The translations under genes and the position numbers were made by a program. Shown in pieces: positions 20,624 to 32,008 of a stretch of DNA of 40,245 nucleotides; positions within the stretch are counted from its first letter, which is position 1, and each line of letters opens with the position of its first letter. This DNA comes from Dehalococcoidia bacterium (lineage in GTDB: Bacteria > Chloroflexota > Dehalococcoidia > UBA2979): positions 1 to 40,245 of the forward strand of contig JAUXUW010000089.1 in the NCBI GenBank assembly GCA_030684635.1, written 5' to 3'. Below the pieces are notes generated by a model. The model was not told the DNA's origin. It did not search any database and saw nothing but the letters and a program-made list of their open reading frames with translations.

Positions 20624-20763
20624 GGTGGGAGCACTCGCGGCAGGGGGAGCCGGTTTCCGTCATCTTACCGACGCATCCGCAGGGGTGTCGAACCGGGGGC
20701 GGTGAACCGCCTGAATCGCCCTCGCTGAGCGGCGCTCACCCCCTCCATCCGCCACAATCCCCC

Positions 20764-21789
20764 TTGAGAGAGACGCCGCCGAGGCGTGCCGGGGCGAAGG
20801 TGACGGGGATGAAGGAGGGCCCCCCGATGGCTTCTGTACCGTTCTATCCCGCGCGCACCCCGATCCTGTGGCGCTGGCTGGCGCCGCTGGCCAGCCGGTG
20901 GACCTACACCCGGCTCCTCTACCTCGGGCTCACGTTCCCGCTGGGCCTGGTCTACTTCGTGGCGCTGGTGGTCGGGCTGGCCGTCGGCGGCTCGCTGGTC
21001 TGGACGATCCCGGGCCTGGCGCTGCTGCTGGCGGTCGTCGCCGCCTCACGCTGGGGTGGCGACCTGGAGGCGATGCTCGCGAGGCACCTCGTCGGCATCG
21101 AGATCCGCCGCCCGCCGACCTGGTACGAACGAGACGTGCCGCTGCGGGAGCAGGCACGCCAGGTGCTGACTGACCCGTCCACCTGGACCGGGCTGATCTA
21201 CCTACTCACCCACCTGGTCACCGGCATCGTCGCGTTCGTCCTGCTGGTGCTGGCGGGCGCGTTCGCCTTCGTCTTCACCGCGGCGCCCGCCTTCCAGGCC
21301 GGCTGGTTCAACCTCGAGGTCGACGGCAGCACGGACTACAACCTCGGTGCCTGGGTGATCGACACGCCCGCCGAGGCGTGGGCGCTGGTGCCGCTCGGCC
21401 TGCTGCTCGCGCTCGTCTCGCTGCACCTCGCGAACGGGCTCGCCGTCCTCCACACGCGCTGGGCGCGCCTGATGCTGGGCAGCCGGGCGCGCGACATCCC
21501 CGCCCCGCCGGCGACGCTGCAGGACGGCCCGCCGGTGGTGGCCGTGCCGGTGCAGGGGCTGATCGTGGGGCTGACCCCGCGTGAGCGGGAGGTGCTGCTC
21601 CTGATCGCCCGCGGCTACTCGAACGCCGAGATCGCGGAGGCGTTCGTGGTAAGCGAGGGCACCGTGAAGACGCACGTGAAGCGCATCCTGGCGAAATTGG
21701 ACGTGCGCGACCGCACGCAGGCGGCGATCCTGGCGTTCGACTCCGGGTTCGTGACGCCCGAGATGGCCTCCGAGCCGGAGCCGCGCTAA
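20764..21789 (+). CDS. Membrane 'putative sensor' domain fused to a LuxR-type HTH
   Basis: N-terminal TM region [43 protein letters not shown]...; C-terminal [56 protein letters not shown]. Likely start is one of the internal Met codons (MKEGPPM or MASVPFYP). Confidence 0.88.
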   Translation: MRETPPRRAGAKVTGMKEGPPMASVPFYPARTPILWRWLAPLASRWTYTRLLYLGLTFPLGLVYFVALVVGLAVGGSLVWTIPGLALLLAVVAASRWGGDLEAMLARHLVGIEIRRPPTWYERDVPLREQARQVLTDPSTWTGLIYLLTHLVTGIVAFVLLVLAGAFAFVFTAAPAFQAGWFNLEVDGSTDYNLGAWVIDTPAEAWALVPLGLLLALVSLHLANGLAVLHTRWARLMLGSRARDIPAPPATLQDGPPVVAVPVQGLIVGLTPREREVLLLIARGYSNAEIAEAFVVSEGTVKTHVKRILAKLDVRDRTQAAILAFDSGFVTPEMASEPEPR

Positions 21790-21850
21790 CCCTCACCGCC
21801 GTTGACGCGCGGGTGCCCCTTCGCCACCGTGGGCGGCGAGGAGGCACCCG

Positions 21851-22654
21851 ATGCCTGACGTGAGTCCCGAGGATGCGACCGCGAGCGTGCTCGTCGAGGT
21901 GCGGGATGGGGTGGCGACCATCACCCTCAACCGCCCGGACGCGCTGAACGCGATGGACGAGGACCTGACGGCGCGCCTGATGGCGGCGCTGGAGCGCATC
22001 CGGGACGACGAGGCGATCCGGTGCGCAGTCATCACCGGCGCGGGCCGCGCGTTCTGCGCGGGCGCCGACCTCCGACGGCGGGCGGCGAATCAGTCGGAGG
22101 GCCGCGGCCCGACGCCGTTCCCGGTCACGCCGCGCCCGCTCTACCACTCGTTCGACGCGCAGAAGCCGATGATCGCGGCGGTGAACGGCCATTGCCTGGG
22201 CGCGGGCCTGGAACTGGCGCTGACGTGCGACTTCCGGCTCGCCTCCACGCTGGCCACGTTCGGGATGCCGGAGATCACGCTCGGCTTCTTCCCCGGCGGC
22301 GGGGCACCGCTCCGTCTCCCCCGGGCGATCCCGCTCGGCGCGGCGATGGAGATCCTGCTGACCGGCGACCGCATCGACGCGCAGACCGCGCGCGAGTACG
22401 GGCTGGTGAACCGCGTCCTCCAGCCAGAGGAACTCCTGCCCGAGGCGCAACGCATCGCCACTCGGATCGCCTCGCACGCCCCGCTCGCGGTGCGCGGCCT
22501 GCGCGAGGTGGTGACTCAGGGGCTGGAGATGCCGCTGCCGCAGGCGCTCCGCTGGGGTGGCGCAATGCGATGGGCGATCGGCCAGACCGAGGATGCGAAA
22601 GAGGGCCCTCGGGCCTTCGCGGAGAAGCGCCCGCCCGAATTCACCAGCCGCTAG
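21851..22654 (+). CDS. Enoyl-CoA hydratase/isomerase family protein
   Basis: ITLNRPDALNAMDEDL, GAGRAFCAGADL, NGHCLGAGLELALTCDFRLAS, MPEITLGFFPGGGAPLRLPRAI. Confidence 0.95.
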   Translation: MPDVSPEDATASVLVEVRDGVATITLNRPDALNAMDEDLTARLMAALERIRDDEAIRCAVITGAGRAFCAGADLRRRAANQSEGRGPTPFPVTPRPLYHSFDAQKPMIAAVNGHCLGAGLELALTCDFRLASTLATFGMPEITLGFFPGGGAPLRLPRAIPLGAAMEILLTGDRIDAQTAREYGLVNRVLQPEELLPEAQRIATRIASHAPLAVRGLREVVTQGLEMPLPQALRWGGAMRWAIGQTEDAKEGPRAFAEKRPPEFTSR

Positions 22655-22909
22655 TCAGTCGCTCGCTCGCCGCCACGGGCGGAGGCTGCCGCCGTCGGGG
22701 CGTGACGTCGAGGGATCAACGAGGGGCGGCCCCTCCCCCTGCCCCCTCCCTTGCCCCGGTCGCTCGCCGCGACGGGCCGGAATGCGTCGTCGCTCGCGAC
22801 CGTGACTGGCTCTCTCGATCTCCTCGGATTCAGGAGGGTAGCGGCGCCCGCGGTGCCCTCTCGCTCACCGGCGGCAGCCCCCGGCCCTCGCGCCGAGCGA
22901 GCGAGCGAG
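22655..22909. repeat. Intergenic inverted-repeat element filling the stop-to-stop gap of two convergent genes
   Basis: Left arm 22659-22700 (TCGCTCGCTCGCCGCCACGGGCGGAGGCTGCCGCCGTCGGGG), right arm about 22870-22910 (inverted, sharing GCTCGCTCG and GGCTGCCGCCG blocks), related middle copy at about 22759-22785 (GTCGCTCGCCGCGACGGGCCGGAATGC). Confidence 0.5.
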
Positions 22910-24073
22910 TTAGAAGAGCGGGAAGTCGGCGGGACGGCCGAGAAGCACGCGGCCGGCGGCCTCGTAGACCAGCGGGCCGATCATGACGTGGGCGCCGGCG
23001 GTGTGGATGTCGCGAAAGATCCGGTCAAGCGGGTTCGTGCGCTGGATCGCGCTCGTGGCGCAGGCGCGGTGCAGCAGGTCGACCACGCCCAGGCTCTCCG
23101 TGGCGGCGTGGCTCGCCGCCAGACGCACCTTCGCGCGCAGCGTCACATCGCCCTCGCCGCCGGAGGACTGCACGTCCGCCCAGAGCGCCTCGGCCGAGGC
23201 GTAGTAATAGGTCTTCGCCGCATCGAAGCGCGCCTGCGCGATCGCGAACGTCTCCTGGACGCGCCCCACCTCCTGCAGCGGCACGCCACCCCAGCCGCGC
23301 TTAGTCGTGAACACCTCCCGCGCCGTCGCCAGCGCCGCCCGTGCCAGGCCCAGCGCCTGCGCGCCGTGGTTCATGAACACCAGCCCGCCGCACCGGAACA
23401 GCGCCCAGTCGTGCTGGTGGGAGGAGAAGTCGAAGGTGTGCGTCGCCGGAACGGCCGCCTCGCGGATCTCGAAGTCGTTACTGGCGGTGCCCCGCAGGCC
23501 GGTGGTGTCCCAGGTGTCGTGGATGGTGACCTGCGCGCGCGGCACGAAGAAGGCGAGGACGCGGTCGGTGCCGTCCTCGTTCTTCGCAGGGACATCGCCG
23601 CCGCCCTCGTAGATCAGTGCCTCGCCGGTGAACCAGTCGGCGTGCGAGGAGCCGGAGGCGAAGGGCCAGCGCCCACTCACCGTGTACCCGCTGCCGTCCG
23701 AGGCGGGGACGGCCCGCCCGATCGGCCGTGCGACGCCGGCCATGATGCCGCCGTCCTGGAAGAGGGTCCGCCCGACCTCGGGCGCAACGAAGCCCCCGTA
23801 GACGCCCGCCTGCGCGGCGAGCATCACACACCACCCTGCCGAGCCGTCCGCGGCCGAGGCCTCCTCGATCACGCGCGAGGCGGTGACGGGGTCGGCCTCC
23901 ACGCCTCCGTAGGAGCGGGGCACGGCGAGGTGGAACATCCCTGCCGCCCGCATCTCCTCCACCAGGTCAGGTGGAAGCCGCCGTCCCGTCTCGATCGCGT
24001 CGCCGGCGGCGCGGATGCGCGGCACCACCGCCTGCGCGGCAGCCAGGGGATCGGCGATGGCGTCGAGGGACAT
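22910..24073 (-). CDS. Acyl-CoA dehydrogenase-fold flavoprotein (hydroxylase/DszC-like subgroup)
   Basis: LPPDLVEEMRAAGMFHLAVPRSYGGVEADPVTASRVIEEASAADGSAGWCVMLAAQ...; C-terminal RIFRDIHTAGAHVMIGPLVYEAAGRVLLG. Confidence 0.9.
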   Translation of the reverse strand: MSLDAIADPLAAAQAVVPRIRAAGDAIETGRRLPPDLVEEMRAAGMFHLAVPRSYGGVEADPVTASRVIEEASAADGSAGWCVMLAAQAGVYGGFVAPEVGRTLFQDGGIMAGVARPIGRAVPASDGSGYTVSGRWPFASGSSHADWFTGEALIYEGGGDVPAKNEDGTDRVLAFFVPRAQVTIHDTWDTTGLRGTASNDFEIREAAVPATHTFDFSSHQHDWALFRCGGLVFMNHGAQALGLARAALATAREVFTTKRGWGGVPLQEVGRVQETFAIAQARFDAAKTYYYASAEALWADVQSSGGEGDVTLRAKVRLAASHAATESLGVVDLLHRACATSAIQRTNPLDRIFRDIHTAGAHVMIGPLVYEAAGRVLLGRPADFPLF

Positions 24074-24164
24074 CGAAGCGCTCCAGGGAACGAATGAGGG
24101 CGGGACGGCGGGATTCTACGCCCGGGTGATCAGGTACGCTGGGCGTCCCCAAAATCCCGCGGTG

Positions 24165-25454
24165 ATGGAGACCAAGATGAGCGGCGAGCCGACGATCACG
24201 ACCCTCGCGAACGGGCTGCGGGTGGTGGTGACCCCGGTGCCGGCGGCGCAGGCCGCGGCGATGTCGTTCTGGACCGGGGTCGGCTCCCGCGACGAGACGC
24301 CGGCGACGAACGGCCTCTCCCACTACATCGAGCACATGCTCTTCAAGGGCACGACCCGCCGACCCACCGCCCCGGAGATCTCCGAGGCGATCGAGGGCGC
24401 GGGCGGGAGCCTGAACGCCTTCACCACGAAGGAAGTCACCTGCTACTGGAACAACCTGCCGTTCGAGCGCGCCGCGACCGGGCTGGAGGTGCTGGCGGAC
24501 ATGATCCAGCGCTCCCTCATCGAACCGGTCGAGGTCGAGCGGGAGCGGACGGTCGTGCAGCAGGAGATCCGTCGCTCCCACGACGCCCCGGGCTCCTACG
24601 TCGGCGAACTGTCCTCGGTCGCCACGTACGGTGACCAGCCGGTGGGCTGGCCGATCGCCGGGACGCTGGAGACCGTGGGCGAGATGCACCGCGACGACTT
24701 CATGGCGCACATGGGCCGCTTCTACACGGCGGAGAACTCCGTCCTCTCGATCGCCGGCAACCTGGAGGTCGACCGCGTCGTGGAGATGGCCGCGCGCGAG
24801 TTCGACTCGCTGCCGCGCGGGGTGCGTCCGCCCCGGCCCGCCGCCACCGACCAGCGGCCCGAGGGCTACATCCAGCTCGAGGAGCGCCCGATCGAGCAGA
24901 CCAACCTCGTGCTGTCCGTGCTCGGATTCGGGCGGCGCGACCCGGACCGGTACGCAGCGGACATCATGAACACCGCGCTCGGCCGGGGCATGTCCTCGCG
25001 GCTGTTCAAGGAGGTGCGTGAACGCCGCGGCCTGGCGTACTCCGTCTCCTCCGGCTCCACGCGTTACGCGGACATCGGCTCCGTGTCGGTGAGCGCCGGC
25101 GTGACGCGCGAGCATCAGGAGGAGGCGCTGCTGGTGATCCTCGGAGAGTTGCGCCGGCTGATCGACGAGCCGATGCCGGAGGAGGAACTGCAGCGCACGA
25201 AGGACTACGCCTGCGGCTCCTTCCGGCTCTCCCTGGAGACGCCGATGTCGTTCGCGCAGCGCCACGGCGGGCAACTGCTGAACGAGGGCGAGATCGAGCC
25301 GGCGGACGTGACGGTCGCCCGGCTCCGCGCGGTGACGCAGGACGACATCCAGCGCGTCGCGAAGCGGCTGTTCGATGGCGCGCGCTTCTCGCTCGCCGTC
25401 GTCGGCCCGTCCGCCTCCACCGACCGGCTCGACTCGATCCTCCACGGCGGCTAG
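24165..25454 (+). CDS. M16 family (insulinase-like) metallopeptidase
   Basis: HYIEHMLFKGT (HxxEH), EVTCYWNNLP, ERRGLAYSVSS. Confidence 0.96.
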   Translation: METKMSGEPTITTLANGLRVVVTPVPAAQAAAMSFWTGVGSRDETPATNGLSHYIEHMLFKGTTRRPTAPEISEAIEGAGGSLNAFTTKEVTCYWNNLPFERAATGLEVLADMIQRSLIEPVEVERERTVVQQEIRRSHDAPGSYVGELSSVATYGDQPVGWPIAGTLETVGEMHRDDFMAHMGRFYTAENSVLSIAGNLEVDRVVEMAAREFDSLPRGVRPPRPAATDQRPEGYIQLEERPIEQTNLVLSVLGFGRRDPDRYAADIMNTALGRGMSSRLFKEVRERRGLAYSVSSGSTRYADIGSVSVSAGVTREHQEEALLVILGELRRLIDEPMPEEELQRTKDYACGSFRLSLETPMSFAQRHGGQLLNEGEIEPADVTVARLRAVTQDDIQRVAKRLFDGARFSLAVVGPSASTDRLDSILHGG

Positions 25455-25475
25455 CGGACGCCGAGGGCGACGCGC

Positions 25476-26480
25476 ATGACCGGCCTCACCACACTCCCGG
25501 ACGCGGCGACCGTCGCGCGCATCTTCACGGTCGCGACCGGCGAGGCGCCGGACAACCTGCGCATCCTCGGCCAGGGCGTGACCGCCGTCGGCTGGCGCGT
25601 GGACGCGCGAGGCGGCCCGTACTGCGTGCTCATCGCGATCCCTCCTGACGTGCAGGCGCAGCAGGGACGCGACGAGCCCGCGCAGTTCGGCGCGCGGCAC
25701 GCGCTCCTCACCGCGCTGTCGGAGGTGACCCCACTCGTCCCTCGCCCCATCTCGACCTCCGTCGACCCGGAGCAGAGCGACCCCGTCGCCGGTCGCTGGG
25801 CGTGGGCCGTCACGTCGCTCCTGGATGGCGAGCGGCCCGGCCCCGGCGGGATGCCCGAGGCGACCGCGCGCGACCTTGGCGCGGTGCTCGCGGCGCTGCA
25901 CGCGGTCCCGGTGGAGGGCTACGGCCTGCTCGAAGACCGCGTCGACCTGGTGCGCGGCGTGGCCGCCCACCGGGGCGCGGGGATGCTCGCGCGCTGGCCC
26001 GCCGGCTTCTGGCCGTTCGACGGCCGCTCGCTGCTCTCCCACCCGGTCACACGCCTCGCGCCGTCGCTGATCGCCGGGCTCTCCGCGGTGCGCGAGCCCC
26101 TGCTGCGCTATGCGGACGCGCCAAGCGCGGTCGCAGCCTGCCACACGGACCTGAACGCGAGCCACTTCCTGCTGCGTGAGGGGCGGCTCTCCGGCCTCAT
26201 CGACTTCGGCGACGCCGCGATCCTGCCGCCCGCGTTCGATATCGCCTCGTTCGCGTACTTCCAGGGGTGGCCGCTGACGAACGCGCTGATCGAGGGGTAC
26301 GCGAGCAACCGGATCATGCGCGAGATTCGGCTGGTGGAGGCGCAGCAACTGGCGGTCGCGCTGGCGCTCCAGAAGGTGGAGAAGTCAGCCCGCGCGGACG
26401 ATGCGGTGCGGCGACAATACGCGCTGGACTTCCTCGCACATACGCTGCCGCTCGCCGCGGCACGCAGGAGTGACGCCTGA
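25476..26480 (+). CDS. Phosphotransferase (APH/HSK2-like kinase fold)
   Basis: ILGQGVTAVGWRVDA..., CHTDLNASHFLLREGRLSGLIDFGDAAILPPAFDIASF. Confidence 0.88.
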   Translation: MTGLTTLPDAATVARIFTVATGEAPDNLRILGQGVTAVGWRVDARGGPYCVLIAIPPDVQAQQGRDEPAQFGARHALLTALSEVTPLVPRPISTSVDPEQSDPVAGRWAWAVTSLLDGERPGPGGMPEATARDLGAVLAALHAVPVEGYGLLEDRVDLVRGVAAHRGAGMLARWPAGFWPFDGRSLLSHPVTRLAPSLIAGLSAVREPLLRYADAPSAVAACHTDLNASHFLLREGRLSGLIDFGDAAILPPAFDIASFAYFQGWPLTNALIEGYASNRIMREIRLVEAQQLAVALALQKVEKSARADDAVRRQYALDFLAHTLPLAAARRSDA

Positions 26481-27202
26481 TGCCTCACGTCGAACTGCCC
26501 ACCGGCATCCGCATCCGCTACGACGAACGCGGTCCGCGCGACGCCCGCCCGCTGGTGCTGGCGCACGGCTTCGGGGTCGGCCTGGAGATGTGGTACCCGC
26601 AGATGCACGTGCTGGCGCAGGACTACCGCTTCATCGCCTGGGACGCGCGCGGCCACGGCGGCTCCTCGGCGCCCGGCATCGTGGAGGACTACACCATGCC
26701 CGCGCTGGCGGCCGACCTGCGCGGGCTGCTCGAAGCACTGGACGCGGCGGACGGCGCGATCATCGGCGGGATGTCGTTCGGCGGGCAGGTCGCGCTGCAG
26801 TACACCGTGGACCACGCCGCGGACGTGCACGCGCTCGTGCTGAGCGACAGCACCACGCGCGGCGCCCAGCCGCCGCCCACGCCGCGCACCGGCGAGGTGT
26901 GGGACTGGGCCGGTGACCCCGGGCTGGAGGGCTGCCGCCACGCGATGCAGACCCGCCCCGACCTGACCGAGGCGATCAAGGACCTCCAGGTCCCCACGCT
27001 GGTGATCGTCGGCACGCTGGACGAGATGATCCTGCCCGGCCTGCGCCGGCTGGACGGGCTGCCTCGCTCGCGCACGGTGCGGCTGGACGGGTGCTATCAC
27101 GGTACCAGCAGCCAGCGACCGCGCGACTGGAACGAGCAGGTGCTCCGCTTCCTTCGAGACGTCGAGGCGGGCGCACCCCTCGGCGAGGACGAGATCGTCT
27201 AG
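26480..27202 (+). CDS. Alpha/beta hydrolase
   Basis: Nucleophile elbow GGMSFGGQ, LVLAHGFGVGLEMW, VGTLDEMI, CYHGTSSQRP; TGATG coupling to the upstream gene. Confidence 0.93.
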   Translation: MPHVELPTGIRIRYDERGPRDARPLVLAHGFGVGLEMWYPQMHVLAQDYRFIAWDARGHGGSSAPGIVEDYTMPALAADLRGLLEALDAADGAIIGGMSFGGQVALQYTVDHAADVHALVLSDSTTRGAQPPPTPRTGEVWDWAGDPGLEGCRHAMQTRPDLTEAIKDLQVPTLVIVGTLDEMILPGLRRLDGLPRSRTVRLDGCYHGTSSQRPRDWNEQVLRFLRDVEAGAPLGEDEIV

Positions 27203-27233
27203 GCTGCGCCCACCTCAACAGACGGGATTCGCC

Positions 27234-28133
27234 ATGCTCGCGCTGCGCAGCACCCTGGTCGTCGACGCGCTGGATGCGCCCGCGCTCGCCGCGGCGCGGA
27301 CCACCGCCGCCGATGCCGTCCTCATTGACCTCGCACACCCGAGCGTGCAGGGCCGCCGCGACGAGGCCCACGCGCAGGCCCGCCGCGCCGCGCAGGCGAT
27401 CGCGAAGGCCGGGCGGCCCGTGTTTGCGCGCGTCTCCTCCACCGTCACCGGCGAGATGGAGGCGGACCTGGACGCGGTGGTCGGCGCGTGGCTGACCGCC
27501 GTCGTGCTCTCCGACACGGAGCAGCCGCAGGACGCCCGCGACGCGGACGTGCAGATCCGCAAGCGTGAGATGCGGGCGCGGCTGACGCCGGGCGGCATCC
27601 GTCTGATCCCTGAGATCGAGTCGGCGGAGGCGCTGGCCGTGCTGCCCGGCATCCTGCGGTCGGTCGACCGCTTCGGCGCGGTCATGCTCAGCCTCACCGG
27701 GTTGCGCGAGGACCTGCGGCTCGGCGCCCGCGCGAGCGCTGTCTACGAGCACGCGATGGCGGACGTGGCGATCGCCGCGCACACCGTGCGCCTCCCGTGG
27801 GCGCTGAACGTAGAACATCACCGCCCGGAACTCACCGCGATGCCGGCGAGGGCGCACGATTTCGGCGCGGCCGGCGTCACCGTGCACCACGAGGGCACCG
27901 CGCGCGGGATGAACTCGCTCTTCACGCCCGACCCGACCGAGGTCGCGATTGCGCGCGCCATCCTCGTGGAGTGGGAGGCGGTGCGCGCCCGCGGCGAATG
28001 GGCGGGCGTCGTCGCCGGCGAGGTGCTGGAAGCGCCCGCGACCGACCGCGCCGTCGACCGGCGCTCCGTGCGTCGCGCCCGCGCGCTGCTCGACCAGGTC
28101 ACCGCGATCGAGGCGCGGGAGCGCGCCGGCTAG
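27234..28133 (+). CDS. HpcH/HpaI aldolase / citrate lyase beta-subunit-like protein
   Basis: LRSTLVVDALDAPALAAARTTAADAVLIDLAHPSV..., LIPEIESAEALAVLPGIL, fold-consistent CitE-like motifs. Confidence 0.82.
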   Translation: MLALRSTLVVDALDAPALAAARTTAADAVLIDLAHPSVQGRRDEAHAQARRAAQAIAKAGRPVFARVSSTVTGEMEADLDAVVGAWLTAVVLSDTEQPQDARDADVQIRKREMRARLTPGGIRLIPEIESAEALAVLPGILRSVDRFGAVMLSLTGLREDLRLGARASAVYEHAMADVAIAAHTVRLPWALNVEHHRPELTAMPARAHDFGAAGVTVHHEGTARGMNSLFTPDPTEVAIARAILVEWEAVRARGEWAGVVAGEVLEAPATDRAVDRRSVRRARALLDQVTAIEARERAG

Positions 28134-28147
28134 CGACGGCGCTCGGC

Positions 28148-30287
<2,140 letters not shown>

Positions 30288-30316
30288 CGGCTGGGTAGCC
30301 TTCGGGAGGAGCACCC

Positions 30317-30835
30317 TTGGACATGGTCTCGTTGATGATCCACCTGACCGCGGCCGCGATCCTGATCGGCCCGCAGGTGTTGATGTTCTACGCCGTCATT
30401 CCGTCCACGTGGCTGATTAGCGACGAGCGGCTCCGGCGAGATGTCATCCAGGTGGTGTCGCGCCGCTTCGGGCTGCTCGCCGGCTTGTCGCTCGTGGTGT
30501 TGCTGGCGACGGGGCTCAACCAGTTCTACACGGTTACCCCGCAGTACATCCAGGACGACATGACCGCCTACCGGTACGGGCAGATCTTCATCACCAAGAT
30601 GACCCTGTTCACGCTGCTGCTGGGGCTGATCCTCGCCCACACGTTCGTCTTCAGCCGCCGCATCCGAGCACTCTCCGACGCCGTGCTGGCTGGCTCCGGC
30701 GATGCAGGGTTGCTGGAGCGGACGCGTATGAAGTCGCTCCTCTTCACGGTGCTCCTGATCATGGTCTCGATGGGCGTGCTCTGGCTGGGCGTCATGCTGG
30801 GCCACCACGAGTACTCGTATGTCTCGGTCGGATAG
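30317..30835 (+). CDS. CopD/DUF2269-like integral membrane protein
   Basis: About four TM helices, HLTAAAILIGPQVLMFYAVIP..., TKMTLFTLLLGLILAHTF; TTG start at 30317 or ATG at 30323. Confidence 0.65.
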   Translation: MDMVSLMIHLTAAAILIGPQVLMFYAVIPSTWLISDERLRRDVIQVVSRRFGLLAGLSLVVLLATGLNQFYTVTPQYIQDDMTAYRYGQIFITKMTLFTLLLGLILAHTFVFSRRIRALSDAVLAGSGDAGLLERTRMKSLLFTVLLIMVSMGVLWLGVMLGHHEYSYVSVG

Positions 30836-31382
30836 CGCGGGGGATCTCCCCACGCTGCCCGACCTGCTGACGCCCGGGCTCGACCTTGTTTTCGTCGGCA
30901 TCAACCCGGGGGAGCGGTCCGCGGCGCGCGGCCACTACTACGGGCACCCCGGCAACGCCTTCTGGCGCTGCCTCTCCCGCTCGCCGCTCGCCTCGCGCGA
31001 ACTGACGCCCGAGGACGACGCCGCGCTCGCGCAGGACGGCATCGGCTTCACGGACCTCGTAAAGCGCGTGATCACGGACAGCAGCCTGGTGACCGACGAG
31101 GAACTGCGCGAGGCGATCCCGGCATTCCGCGTACGCCTGGCCCCGACCACGCCGCGCGCGGTCTGTTTCACCGCCGTACGCCCGTTCGCGGCGCTCTACC
31201 CGGGCGCCTGGCGAGCGCGCGGATGGGGACGGCAGGACGTGCAGCCGCTGGAGGGCGCGCAGGTGTGGGTCATGCCCTCGCCGTCCGGCCGCGCCGCCGC
31301 CTACCACCACGACATCGACACCGTGCTGGCGGCGCTGGCCGCCGACCTCGGCCGGGCCAACGCGAGACGAGGCGCTGCGTGA
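30819..31382 (+). CDS. mug: Mismatch-specific (G:T/U) DNA glycosylase, Mug-like
   Basis: LVFVGINPGERSAARGHYYGHPGNAFWRCLSRS; C-terminal VWVMPSPSGRAAAYHHD. Confidence 0.92.
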   Translation: MSRSDSAGDLPTLPDLLTPGLDLVFVGINPGERSAARGHYYGHPGNAFWRCLSRSPLASRELTPEDDAALAQDGIGFTDLVKRVITDSSLVTDEELREAIPAFRVRLAPTTPRAVCFTAVRPFAALYPGAWRARGWGRQDVQPLEGAQVWVMPSPSGRAAAYHHDIDTVLAALAADLGRANARRGAA

Positions 31383-31912
31383 GTTTCGACGACCCGGCCG
31401 ACCAGCGCTTCCACCCGAACGACGGCTGTCCGCTGTTCAGCGAGCGGCTGGAAGAGCACCTGGTCGCGGTGCAGAAGGGGCTGGCCCCCAACCGCGGCCA
31501 GTTCTGCGGGAACTGCTACACCCCCGTCTCGCGCGACACGACGACCTGCGCCCACTGCGGGCAGGACGCCCGCACCGGACGGAAGACGGTGGACGCCGTG
31601 CCACGCGAGATCGCGGAGGCGCTGATCAAGCAGCGCAAGGTCGAGGCGAAGTGGGTGAACGGCTTCGCCTACCTCGGCCTGCTGATCGCGATGGTCGGCG
31701 GGATCGCGCTGGTGCTGGCGGTGCCGTTCTTCAAGGACCGGCTGATCTACGCGACGATCGCGTACGGCCTGATCCTGCTCATCGGCGGGCGGGTGCTCGC
31801 GGGCGTCCTCGGCGGGTACTACGGCGACCGCATCGGCTTCGAGCGCGCGCGCCGCGAGACGATCTCGACGTGGGAGCGCTGGGTCGCCACGCGCGACGCG
31901 ACGCAGACGTAG
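31379..31912 (+). CDS. Zinc-ribbon membrane protein of unknown function
   Basis: CGNCYTPVSRDTTTCAHCGQ zinc ribbon followed by two TM segments; GTG start overlaps the mug stop (GTGA). Confidence 0.75.
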   Translation: MSFDDPADQRFHPNDGCPLFSERLEEHLVAVQKGLAPNRGQFCGNCYTPVSRDTTTCAHCGQDARTGRKTVDAVPREIAEALIKQRKVEAKWVNGFAYLGLLIAMVGGIALVLAVPFFKDRLIYATIAYGLILLIGGRVLAGVLGGYYGDRIGFERARRETISTWERWVATRDATQT

Positions 31913-32008
31913 GGCACACCCCCTTCCCAATCAGCCCGGTACGACCGACACTCCGCCCTTCGCCGGAGGAAATAAGGCACTCCCGGCGAAAGAGAGAGGG
32001 CTCCCATC

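Noticed and set aside
23967-26348. 793-aa minus-strand ORF opposite the M16 peptidase and phosphotransferase genes
   Set aside because: Shadow ORF: low-complexity R/H/V/G composition, no recognisable domain, antisense to strongly supported genes.
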